The position numbers were made by a program, and so were the translations under genes. Below are positions 33,988 to 43,545 of a DNA stretch of 43,635 bases, one piece after another; positions within the stretch are counted from its first letter, which is position 1; each line of letters opens with the position of its first letter. Source of the DNA: Candidatus Omnitrophota bacterium (GTDB lineage Bacteria; Omnitrophota; Gorgyraeia; Zapsychrales; JAHFFX01); the NCBI GenBank assembly GCA_023247725.1, contig JAHFFW010000020.1, positions 1 to 43,635 on the forward strand. Direction: 5' to 3'. The notes under the pieces are model-generated. The model was not told the DNA's origin. It made no database searches and worked only from the letters and a program-made list of their open reading frames with translations.

Positions 33988-35328
33988 ATGTCATTGACCG
34001 CCTTTCTCATCATTGGTTTGATGATGATGGCAAACGCAATCTTTGCCGCCTATGAAATGGCCCTGGCGTCCATTTCTCGTGCGCGCTTAACGGTCTTGGT
34101 TCACCGCAAGCGCAAAGGCGCCGAGGAAGCGGCCTTTATGAAGGACCGCATGGAATCGAGTCTGGCGGTCGTGCAGGTTGGCATTACTCTGGTCGGAGCC
34201 ATTGCCGCCGCTGCAGGCGGCGTGGGCGTGAGTGAATCTTTAACGCCGTATTTGCAAGCGCACTGGGGATATTCCAAAGGCTTCGCCAATTTTATTGCCT
34301 TGGTCGTTTTGATTGTTCCTTTAAGTGCCCTGACGATCATCTTCGCCGAATTGATTCCGAAAATGTTTGCTTTGAATAACCGGGAACGGATTTGTCTGCA
34401 GTTATCTCCGGTTATGAAAATCCTGTCTCTCATCGCCTATCCCGTTATCACGGTCATGGAACGGATCGTGAAGTGGACCATCCTTCAGGGGCAAAAAAGT
34501 AAACGGCTAAAGCCGCGTCATGAAGATGAGCCAGGTCTCCACGAATTAACCGCCGCGGCCAGTCTCGCTCGGGCCGCGCGTTTGATTGGCACGCGGGAAG
34601 AAAAAATTGTTTTGTCCGCGGCGCATCTTTCCATTCGTCCGGTCAAAGAGATCATGTCGCCTGCGGCAGATATTTCCATGATTCCGCTGGAATGCACCTT
34701 AACCGATGCCCTCATCCGGGCTCACCTGGATATGCACACGCGGTTTCCCGTGTGTGCCAAAGAAGATGATCCTCAAACCATTGCGGGCTACATCAATTTT
34801 AAAGACATCATCATGGCCTTGAAATTGAATCCCGCCGACCCTAGCATCCGCGGCATTGTCCGGCCCATCAAATCCGTTCAAAGCGAAACTCCCATTTCCC
34901 AGGTGCTGGAAATCATGATGCAAGAAAAGCTTCATATTGCCCTGGTGAACTCTTTGGAAAAGACGGTTGTTGGGATGGTGACACTGGAGGACATCATCGA
35001 AGAACTCGTGGGAGAGATCGAGGATGAATTTGATCGTCTTCCGACGTACATCCATCCTTACGGTTCCGGCTGGATCATGGGGGGAGGCGTTCCCATGAAT
35101 GTGGTGGTCCAGACCTCCGGGATCTCTTTGCCCGAACATTCCGAAGACGCATCGTTAAAATTGGCGGAATGGTTTTCTAAAAAAATTGGAAGATCCTTGA
35201 AGGGAGGAGAAATTTTGCAAAGTGAGGGACTCTATGTGGTGGCTCGTAAACTGCGGCGCAAAAAATTGGGCGAAGCCATTGTCAGTGCAGGCAGCAAATC
35301 CATCAAACCTCCGGAGGCGGCCGAATGA
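33988..35328 (+). CDS. CNNM/HlyC-CorC-type transporter (DUF21, CBS pair, CorC/HlyC)
   Basis: NAIFAAYEMALASISRARL, IMSPAADISMIPLE...FPVCAKED, TLEDIIEELVGEIEDEFD. Confidence 0.9.
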   Translation: MSLTAFLIIGLMMMANAIFAAYEMALASISRARLTVLVHRKRKGAEEAAFMKDRMESSLAVVQVGITLVGAIAAAAGGVGVSESLTPYLQAHWGYSKGFANFIALVVLIVPLSALTIIFAELIPKMFALNNRERICLQLSPVMKILSLIAYPVITVMERIVKWTILQGQKSKRLKPRHEDEPGLHELTAAASLARAARLIGTREEKIVLSAAHLSIRPVKEIMSPAADISMIPLECTLTDALIRAHLDMHTRFPVCAKEDDPQTIAGYINFKDIIMALKLNPADPSIRGIVRPIKSVQSETPISQVLEIMMQEKLHIALVNSLEKTVVGMVTLEDIIEELVGEIEDEFDRLPTYIHPYGSGWIMGGGVPMNVVVQTSGISLPEHSEDASLKLAEWFSKKIGRSLKGGEILQSEGLYVVARKLRRKKLGEAIVSAGSKSIKPPEAAE

Positions 35329-36947
35329 GTTTTGATGATCATTCTAAAATTCCGGAGACATCGGGAAGCATGGAATCAACAAAACTATCTAAGGCTCGGG
35401 ACACGTGGGGATCGCGGTTGGGGGTCATTATGGCGGTTGCCGGGTCAGCCATCGGATTAGGAAATTTTTTGCGCTTTCCGGCGAAGGTCGCGGCCAATAG
35501 CGGCGGTGCCTTTATGATTCCATATTTTATTTCCCTGTTACTGTTAGGAATTCCCCTCATGTGGATTGAGTGGACGCTCGGCCGTTTTGGCGGGGGATTT
35601 GGCCACGGAACGGCACCCGGAGTTTTTCATTCGGTCTGGCAAAAAAATCGTTTCATCAAATATTTTGGCATCATCGGAATCTTTGGCCCGATGGTGATTT
35701 TTATCTATTACACGTACATTGAATCCTGGACGCTGGCCTATAGTTTCTTTTCTTTAATGGGCAAGTACGATCGGCTGGTCGATCAGACCGGGATGAAAAG
35801 TTTTTTGAGCGCCTTTCAGGGATTGGAATCGAACGAATATTTTCACAACCTCGGTTGGGCCTATGGATTTTTTCTGCTGACGTTCGTGGCGAATGCCTGG
35901 GTTATCTATCACGGTATTAAAGGAGGGATTGAACGGTTTTGCAAATGGGCCTTGCCCTTGTTGTTTTTCTTTGCCTTCGTTCTTTTCTTTCGGGTTTTGT
36001 CCTTGGGCGCACCGGATCCGGCCAAACCTGATTGGAATATTTTTCATGGATTCGGTTTTGTCTGGAATCCGGATTTCTCCAAACTTTTATCGGCCAAAGT
36101 CTGGCTCGAGGCGGCCGGCCAAATATTTTTTACGTTAAGCGTCGGGATCGGCGTCATCCTGACTTATGCCAGCTATCTGAAAAAAGGCGATGACGTCGTT
36201 CTCTCCGGGACAACCGCCGCGGCAACCAACGAACTGGCCGAAGTGATTTTGGGAGGGAGCATCATTCTGCCGGCCGCCTTTGTCTTTTTTGGTCCGGTGG
36301 AGATTCAATCGGTCGCTCATTCCGGAGTTTTTAATTTGGGATTTGTAACGATGCCGCTCATCTTGAACCATTTGCCTTTATCGCATGGGATGGGTTTCTT
36401 CTGGTTTTTTTTGCTTTTTCTGGCCGGCATCACCTCTTCGGTGTCCTTGGCTCAGCCAGCGGTCGCTTTTCTCGAGGATGAATTTAACCTCAAGCGCAAT
36501 AAGGCTGTCGCCATCTTTACGGTGGCGGCTTTTATCCTTTGCCAGCCGGCGATCTTCTTTCTTAAAAACGGCGTCGTCGATGAATTGGATTTCTGGGGAG
36601 GGACCTTCTTCCTGGTTGTTTTTGCAACCGTAGAGGTCATCTTGTTCAGCTGGGTTTTCGGAATGAATAAGGCCTGGGATGAAATCCATCACGGCGCCGA
36701 CCTGCAGGTCCCGATCATTTACAAATTCATTATCAAATATATCACGCCGTTGTTTCTTTTTTTCATTCTCGGGATGTGGTTTTTTCAGGAATGGATCCCG
36801 ATCATTTTTATGCGTAACGTTGCGCCCGAGAATCAACCCTATATTTTGGGGACTCGGATTGGTTTACTGGCGATGTTTGTGGCCTTAGCGGTGCTGGTGA
36901 AGATTGCCTGGCGAGGGAAGTCGCTTCCTAAGGCGGTGAAACAATGA
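35325..36947 (+). CDS. Neurotransmitter:sodium symporter (NSS) family transporter
   Basis: WGSRLGVIMAVAGSAIGLGNFLRFPAKVAANSGGAFMIPYF; ATGA overlap with previous gene. Confidence 0.95.
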   Translation: MSFDDHSKIPETSGSMESTKLSKARDTWGSRLGVIMAVAGSAIGLGNFLRFPAKVAANSGGAFMIPYFISLLLLGIPLMWIEWTLGRFGGGFGHGTAPGVFHSVWQKNRFIKYFGIIGIFGPMVIFIYYTYIESWTLAYSFFSLMGKYDRLVDQTGMKSFLSAFQGLESNEYFHNLGWAYGFFLLTFVANAWVIYHGIKGGIERFCKWALPLLFFFAFVLFFRVLSLGAPDPAKPDWNIFHGFGFVWNPDFSKLLSAKVWLEAAGQIFFTLSVGIGVILTYASYLKKGDDVVLSGTTAAATNELAEVILGGSIILPAAFVFFGPVEIQSVAHSGVFNLGFVTMPLILNHLPLSHGMGFFWFFLLFLAGITSSVSLAQPAVAFLEDEFNLKRNKAVAIFTVAAFILCQPAIFFLKNGVVDELDFWGGTFFLVVFATVEVILFSWVFGMNKAWDEIHHGADLQVPIIYKFIIKYITPLFLFFILGMWFFQEWIPIIFMRNVAPENQPYILGTRIGLLAMFVALAVLVKIAWRGKSLPKAVKQ

Positions 36948-37051
36948 ATCTTTATGGATGGATTTTTATCTTGCTGTCCTGGGGTTTTATTCTGGGGTTA
37001 ACCGGTTTTTGTTTCTACCGAATTTTATTCAAAAAGACGGACACCAAATAA
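36944..37051 (+). CDS. Small single-TM protein (35 aa), possible NSS accessory subunit (MetS-like position)
   Basis: MNLYGWIFILLSWGFILGLTGFCFYRILFKKTDTK; ATGA overlap with the NSS gene. Confidence 0.6.
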   Translation: MNLYGWIFILLSWGFILGLTGFCFYRILFKKTDTK

Positions 37052-37052
37052 T

Positions 37053-37181
37053 ATGAATTCTTTACAGATCAGGATGCTTTTATTGCTGGCCACCTTATTC
37101 GGCATTATGGATACGGTTGTTGTCATGATCGGTACGGCCATGGGCATAGGAAATTGTTTAAAGGAGTTTTTATATGAATAA
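37053..37181 (+). CDS. Small hydrophobic ORF (42 aa)
   Basis: MNSLQIRMLLLLATLFGIMDTVVVMIGTAMGIGNCLKEFLYE; starts 1 nt after previous stop, overlaps next start by 8 nt. Confidence 0.45.
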   Translation: MNSLQIRMLLLLATLFGIMDTVVVMIGTAMGIGNCLKEFLYE

Positions 37182-38160
37182 TCAAAGTCTAGGGCGAAGA
37201 TCGCGGCTATTATGGATTAGTTCCATTGGTTTAGTTCAACCAGCTTTGGCTCAAACCGAACCTGTAAGCAATGCCACATGGACCTCCGATATGAATATAC
37301 CGACGGGTGTGCAGAGGGTTGCGGTCTCTCATATGGATACGGTAACGAAAATTTTTAATATGATTGTCGAAGGGATCGTGAAGTACAGCTTTCAGGTTCT
37401 CGCCGGAATCATCATTCTTTTGGCGGGGTGGCTGATCGCCCGATTCCTCGCTCGTTTGGTTCACCGGTTTTTGGTGAAATATGCCGTCGATGTGACCGTG
37501 GCGAAATTCATTGTGGGAACGGTCAAATTGGCGGTCATGGCCATGGCGGGATTGATCGCACTGGGAAAATTTGGAATCGAGATTGCCCCTTTTATTGCGG
37601 GTTTAAGCGTGATCGGTTTCGGTACCAGTTTTGCCTTGCAAGGCCCCTTATCGAATTATGCCTCTGGCGCCTCGCTCATTTTTACCAAGCCCTTCAAGGT
37701 CGGTGATATCATTGAGGTCATTGGTCAAATGGGCGAGGTGGAGGACATCACGCTTCCCCGGACGATCATCAAAACCGTTGATGGGACCAAGATCATCATT
37801 CCCAATAAACATATTATTGGGGAGGTGATCCATAATTATTCTGAACTGAAACGCGTGGACATCAATGTCAGCGTCAGTTATACCGCCGATTTGGATCAGG
37901 TGATCAATCTGATTAGATCCGTCGTGAAAAAAGATCCCCGCGTGATTGGACGCGAGCAGCAAAAAATCGGGGTCTCCCGCTTTGACGACTCGGGGATTAA
38001 TATTTCTGCTAGACTATGGTGCAAGCAGGAAGATTACTGGGATACCCTATTTGCCCTTCATAAAAGCATCTTCGATGAATTTAAGGCCCATGGCATCGTC
38101 ATTCCATTCCCGCAAAGAGAAGTTCACATCATAGAAAGCGCAAAGAAAAAAACAGCATGA
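37174..38160 (+). CDS. MscS family mechanosensitive ion channel
   Basis: TM region then ALGKFGIEIAPFIAGLSVIGFGTSFALQGPLSNYASGASLIFTKPFKVGDIIEVIGQMGEVEDITLPRTIIKTVDGTKIIIPN; AAAGGAG upstream. Confidence 0.9.
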   Translation: MNNQSLGRRSRLLWISSIGLVQPALAQTEPVSNATWTSDMNIPTGVQRVAVSHMDTVTKIFNMIVEGIVKYSFQVLAGIIILLAGWLIARFLARLVHRFLVKYAVDVTVAKFIVGTVKLAVMAMAGLIALGKFGIEIAPFIAGLSVIGFGTSFALQGPLSNYASGASLIFTKPFKVGDIIEVIGQMGEVEDITLPRTIIKTVDGTKIIIPNKHIIGEVIHNYSELKRVDINVSVSYTADLDQVINLIRSVVKKDPRVIGREQQKIGVSRFDDSGINISARLWCKQEDYWDTLFALHKSIFDEFKAHGIVIPFPQREVHIIESAKKKTA

Positions 38161-39560
38161 GTCGAGTCTCTTCAAAATTTCCATCCACTCAACAAGTTTT
38201 CTTCCTTTCCCTTCCAATCTGGATCCTGATCTTTATCCTGCCAACGATCGCCCACGCCGTTTTAAATTTGAATGCCACTCCCCTGGATGGAAGCAGTAGC
38301 CTGCGGCTTGGAAGGGTGGATACCAAAACTTCGGCCAGTCAAGAAGTCCGTCTGCGGATAAACTCGTCGGAGGGAAAACAATTTCAGATATTTCAGCGCG
38401 TGGTTCAACCGCTGACCAATGAGCGAGGAAATGAGCTTAATTCCCTCGCGCTCAAATCCTATGCCTTATCCGGTTCCAACGCCCAAGGAACGCTTTACGG
38501 CGTTGATCCTTCCCCGTTAGGCTACGCTGATCAATTGCTGTATACCTCCAGTCCAAACGGCGATAGTGATGCCTTCACTATAATATATTCGGTCAATGGC
38601 CAGGATGTGGAAGGTTCTGGTTCCTATTTGGGGCAAATTCTTTACACAGTTCGAGCCATCGGCGGGGGTGCCCAGCAAGAGGTGTTCTTAAGTGTGACAT
38701 TGGAGGCGGCGAGCGGCCTGGTCTTCAGCGTCGAAGGGTCTTCGGGAAAAGATTTGGTTCGCCTTAAATGTTTGCGCGAGGACAATCAGTCAGAGGGTTA
38801 TGCAAAGATTTCATTTTCAGGGAATACCGGGCAGGAGATCAGGATTTATCAGGATATGGATAAATTTTTAAGAGATGAGCTCAATAGTTTTCTCGGCCTT
38901 CAAGTCTTACAATTTGAAACCTCCGGCAATGCCCAAGGACAAATTGCCTTTCCCTCACCGAGCGTTTTAGAAAGGAAAAAAGTTCTGCTTTATTCGTCCA
39001 AAGCCGAGGCGGATTCATTCACCATCCGCTATTTGGTTAGTCCAGAACGATTCAACGATCAAAAGGCCGGGCGATATCAGGGGCAGCTGCACTTCTGGCT
39101 TGAAAGTGATGCGACACAAGAAAGGCGAGACCTGAATTTGGAATTGGAGGTTGCATCGATTTTTAAACTCGAGGTCAAATATCCCGAGGAGGGAGTGCAT
39201 TTTTCAAATCTTTTACCCAATTTACCGCCGCAGACGAAAGCGGTGCTGGTCCAGGTTCGTTCGAATTTAGGGAAACCTTACCTTGTCATTCAACAGGTCC
39301 CCGATCAAATGACCAATGAACGGCAAGAGAAGTTGCCACAAGGACATTTCGTCATGAAACTGGAACCCATAGAAAACTCTTCCGGAAAAACCAACTTTTC
39401 TGATTTCGTCCCGGTGCCTCTGGGCGACACGCCCATTTTTTCCTCGGATGCAAAGGGATCTTCTTCCCAATTCAAGGTTCACTACCGCCTGACGGCATTT
39501 CCGGAAATTCAGCCCGGAGATTATGCCGCGCCCATAATTTATTCTTTACAAGAGAAATAA
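38157..39560 (+). CDS. Secreted hypothetical protein with three tandem beta-rich repeats
   Basis: Signal peptide; repeats share F.I.Q...NER/RDE, PLG...L.YSS...DSFTI.Y, G.Y.GQ..Y patterns; ATGA overlap with mscS-like gene. Confidence 0.75.
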   Translation: MSRVSSKFPSTQQVFFLSLPIWILIFILPTIAHAVLNLNATPLDGSSSLRLGRVDTKTSASQEVRLRINSSEGKQFQIFQRVVQPLTNERGNELNSLALKSYALSGSNAQGTLYGVDPSPLGYADQLLYTSSPNGDSDAFTIIYSVNGQDVEGSGSYLGQILYTVRAIGGGAQQEVFLSVTLEAASGLVFSVEGSSGKDLVRLKCLREDNQSEGYAKISFSGNTGQEIRIYQDMDKFLRDELNSFLGLQVLQFETSGNAQGQIAFPSPSVLERKKVLLYSSKAEADSFTIRYLVSPERFNDQKAGRYQGQLHFWLESDATQERRDLNLELEVASIFKLEVKYPEEGVHFSNLLPNLPPQTKAVLVQVRSNLGKPYLVIQQVPDQMTNERQEKLPQGHFVMKLEPIENSSGKTNFSDFVPVPLGDTPIFSSDAKGSSSQFKVHYRLTAFPEIQPGDYAAPIIYSLQEK

Positions 39561-39615
39561 ATTAAGCTAACGTAGTAGCGTAGTTGTTTTATCATCCTTG
39601 CGAAAGGAGGTCAGT

Positions 39616-40247
39616 ATGAAAAATCAGTTTGGTTCTTTCATGTTTGGATTAGCAATTTTGCTTCTAATCCCTGCGGTCAGTTTGGCGCAAACCAGCAAAA
39701 CCTTCGTAGTTTCGGCAACCGTTCCCAGCGCAACGAGTGTCAGCATCATCGCCAATTCGGTGAATTCCTCGACGGGGGCCTTTACTTTGGCTCCCGGGAC
39801 GGCCTTGAGTTTCAACCCCCTGACCTTTAATTCCACAGCCGGGGCGTATTTCCCCGATCACTTCTTTGCCGTGGATGTGGTGGCCTCGGGAGGAGCTGGC
39901 AGCCCTAGTGCAACGGTCACCTACACCGAAGGCACCAATCCCAATAGCCCCGCACATGGGTTGGGATGGAAATCGACCGCGACTTTTGTCAAAACAACCG
40001 GTAGCGGCACGAGCACGACGGATACACCCATGGCAGCCCACGGTCCGAAAAAACTTTTAAAGGACGTCGGTGGAGAATCCATTACCTCAGCGGAGACAAC
40101 CGGAGGATGGTTGAGGGTTATCTAGGGATTGTGACCAAAGATCCGGCCGCAGCGATTCCAGATCCGGCCAGCGGCGAATTATTCACCAACGCTGATAAGC
40201 CAGGCACGTATGATGGCACCTTGCTCATTTCGGCGACGGCTCTATAA
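39616..40247 (+). pseudogene. Fimbrial-subunit-like secreted protein with an apparent frameshift near 40117-40122
   Basis: Signal peptide MKNQFGSFMFGLAILLLIPAVSLAQ; frame ends GGWLRVI* at 40125; the next frame continues YLGIVTKDPAAAIPDPASGELFTNADKPGTYDGTLLISATAL* to 40247; one extra T would join them. Confidence 0.65.
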
Positions 40248-40327
40248 TCGGGATCAGCTTTAGGAAGGGCTTTAAAGAGGGGTGTCGCGATTTGATCGGG
40301 ACATCCCTCTTATCATATCAGGAAAAA

Positions 40328-41128
40328 ATGCAGAGACTTCTTCCGTTATTCATCCTGTGCGCGTTTGTTTTTTTCCCGCGACCTGCCGGTGCACAGCTTC
40401 TCATTGAAGAGGGCAAGGTCAAGTTGAGCGTTTCGCCCGCCGAAAATATCGTCAATTCCATCACCGTCCATAATACCTCCAACGAGGAAATCGCCGTCAA
40501 GGTTTACTGGCAGGATTTCAATTATGTCGAACCCTTCGACGGAAAAAAAGCCTTTCTCCCTCCGGGTTCAATCCAAAATTCCATGACGAAATGGATCACT
40601 TTTTCACCCCAGGAATTCGTTCTCGCCCCCTTAAGCAAACGAAAAGTGACCTATACGATCAATGTGCCCAAAGACGCGCAAGGGGGGCATTACGGCGTTC
40701 TTTTTTTTGAAAAGGGAGCGAAACAAACATTAGATCGGACGGCGGTGCGTCTCATTGCCCGCGTGGGTTGTCTTTTTTTTCTAGAATCCAAGGATAAAAA
40801 AAAGACGGCGACCGTTGAGGCCCTCAAGGTTGCGGGCCAAAGGATTTTAGGCGATCTGCACAATACCGGAGATGTTATACTTCTGGCTCAGGGCATTTAC
40901 TACATCATGGATAAGGAGGGTTTGGTCGTTCATCGCGGAGAAACCGATAAAATGTATCTTCCTCCCGGAGCAAAATCAGGTTTTTCGGCCTCCGTGGCTG
41001 TGCAGATCCCATCTGGAACCTATACTCTGGTTTTGACCTTTGATTTGGAAGACGGCGATACGCTGGTCAAAGAAATCGATTTTGCCAAACAGAATGAAGC
41101 GATCAACATGCTTCAGGTGAGAGATTGA
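40328..41128 (+). CDS. Periplasmic pilus-chaperone-like (PapD-type fold) protein
   Basis: Signal peptide; LLIEEGKVKLSVSPAENIVNSITVHNTSNEEIAVKVYWQDF...FSPQEFVLAPLSKRKVTYTINVPKDAQGGHYGVLFFE. Confidence 0.7.
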   Translation: MQRLLPLFILCAFVFFPRPAGAQLLIEEGKVKLSVSPAENIVNSITVHNTSNEEIAVKVYWQDFNYVEPFDGKKAFLPPGSIQNSMTKWITFSPQEFVLAPLSKRKVTYTINVPKDAQGGHYGVLFFEKGAKQTLDRTAVRLIARVGCLFFLESKDKKKTATVEALKVAGQRILGDLHNTGDVILLAQGIYYIMDKEGLVVHRGETDKMYLPPGAKSGFSASVAVQIPSGTYTLVLTFDLEDGDTLVKEIDFAKQNEAINMLQVRD

Positions 41129-41185
41129 TGTCTTTAGAGTCGGTTTTGCGGCAAACGGCGAATCACTCGATGGGTGTGACAGCTT

Positions 41186-43545
41186 ATGTTCAAATTCTTC
41201 TTTGCGCTCTTCCTGTTTGTTGTTTGCCTTTTGCCGATTGACGCGAAACCAGTCTGGGGTGACGAATACCTCACTTACGAAAAATTAATCAGTCAGGGGA
41301 AACAAGCGCTCAATCGGGGAGATGCCCATCGGGCGCTTTTTTATTTTCATTTGGCCCGTTTGGCCAGACCTTCGTCTCAGGAAGCCCTCAACTTTATAAA
41401 TTTGGCTAAACGGGTTCAAGAGGGTCGAGTCTTAGTGGTCGAAGTCAAAAAGAGGCCAAAGACCGCAGAGACAAAAAAAATATTGTTCAAACATCTCCTC
41501 AAGAACCTAGACCTCCTCCACCCATCAGGGCCCCAATCTCGGCAAGAATCAGCGAACGTCTGGTACCAAAGCGGGCCGTGGCCGAACAAAGAAAAGATTT
41601 ACAGCCAATTGTTCAATCAATCCCTCGCGTCGTGTATACTCCGAGTTCTTCCCGTGAACCGACCAAAACTTCTGTCCGTAAGAAGCCGGTTCCAACCGCC
41701 ATCGAGGAGCTCATTCTTAATGATGAACTCTGGTCCAAACAGCCACGCACGCAGTTGAACATCGAACTGAATCGTTCGATCATCGTCCGAGGATCCCATA
41801 TCGAGCGTTTTTTGGTTTTAACGCCGGGAACGATCAGCGTCGAGCGCGTGGATAAAGATCGGGTGCGCCTGACGGGGCTCAATCGAGGAACAACGCATCT
41901 GCATTTTTGGGATGACCGCGGTCGCTGGACATTTTATGTCGAGACCATATTTCTCCTTCCGGAAGAAAAGCCAATCGTTGAACCCAAAGATACGGACATC
42001 GAGTCGGTTGAGCCATTTCATTTCGATTATTCCAATGATTGGAATGCCTATTACCTTGGTGATAGCATGCGGAATTTACAACGGCGAACCTTGAATTTTG
42101 TCCAAAACACCGCGGTCCATGGCCCTACACCCTATGGGTATTTTGATACCTTTGCTCGATTTACCAAGTTTGATCAGTCCACGGAAGTGACCGGTTATGG
42201 TGTGGGATTAACCGGTGCCAATGTCGATGATATTCATGACATCGCCATCCGCGGCTTCGATGTATCGAAGCGATTTTCCGATTTATCGCTTCCCGGAAAA
42301 TATCTGCGCGGGTTTCTCTTTAGTTCAAAAATTCTCGATAAGGATTTGGGAATTGATTATATTCGTGGAAAAGACCGATCAGTTTTTGATTTTATTTCTC
42401 CCGGCGTCACCAAAGTACGGGAATCGTTTGTTGAAGGGGCAAGGCTCACCTTATTTCCCGAGGAGGATCACCAATATGGTTTGAATTTCGCCCGGGGTTA
42501 CGGCCCTGCCCGAGAATCTTTCCTTAAAAAACGAGTCGTATCGGTGGATACGCGGCAGCGGTTTGAGGAGTTCCTTTTGCAAGGGGAAGTCGGCTACGAC
42601 GAAGAGGCTTTAGGAAAGTTATTCAGCACAACTTTTGGCGATCAGCGCCATTATCTTCGGCTCAATTTTCGTGATATTGAAAAAGACTATGTGACCATCT
42701 CGAACATTCCGGCCGATCAAGGAGAGATCGGTGGACAAATCATTTACAATTTGAACCGAGAGAGTGTCGATGTGTATTCCTTCCTCGATATTTATCGCGA
42801 CCGCGCGTTCTTTAATCCGAATGAGCCGGACGCGCTGAATTTCGATTATTCTGGAACCGTCGAGATTCCCTTTAATCCTTATTCCAGTTGGAGGCCCGCG
42901 TTATTTTACAGTGATACGCCGGAGCTTCTGTCTCCCCGACGCAACGCCCAAATCAGTAACACCTATTCTCGCCGTTTTAATCTTTCTTTTGACCGCGCCT
43001 TGGCGACGTTTCTCACTCATTCTTCTCAGCGCAGCCGTTTTGCCTTTTCGCCGTCTTCCGAATTCGACCGTCAGTCGGTCATGGCCGGTTTCAGCATTCC
43101 GATCATTCGCAGCCTGACGTATTTTGCCAATTACGAATATTCCTGGGTCAAAGAAACGCAAATCGGTAATATGTCGAACCCAAGCGTTTTAAATACAGGT
43201 TTTGGTTACAGTAAACGGATTACGGACTCTTGGTCGGGAAATTTAGGATTGACCTATCGGGACGAGGAGCAGACCGAAGGGCTTCACAGTTTTCTCGCTG
43301 GTGAAGATAGTGTCACCGGAAATATCGGCCTTTCCTTTCATCCGACGAGTGATTTCGAATTTTTTGTGGATGGCCGGATCCGCAATATCTGGCGCGAAAA
43401 TACCGAACGAGCGGCCTTTAATGAGGGGGAAATCCGTTTTGGTGTCCGGTCCTCGTGGGATCTGCCGTTTCGTTGGAATCCCGAAGGGTATGTCACCGGA
43501 TTTGTTTTTAAGGATCTTATTGAAATTTTCTCTTCCAACGATTGA
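41186..43545 (+). pseudogene. Signal peptide/TPR-like N-terminus, Pro-rich linker, secretin-N-like (pilus assembly N) domain and beta-barrel; interrupted in the reference by an apparent -1/+1 frame change at an A8 run
   Basis: ORFs 41186..41758 and 41578..43545 abut; an extra A in 41473-41480 joins TAETKK to NIVQTSPQEPRPPPPIRAPISARISERLVPKRAVAEQRKDLQP...; RGSHIERFLVLTPGTISVERVDKDRVRLTGLNRGTTHLHFWDDRGRW pattern; alternating beta-strand barrel C-terminus. Confidence 0.65.

Noticed and set aside
41128-41241. 37-aa ORF overlapping the chaperone stop
   Set aside because: Overlaps the clear signal peptide of the 41186 ORF in another frame; no supporting features
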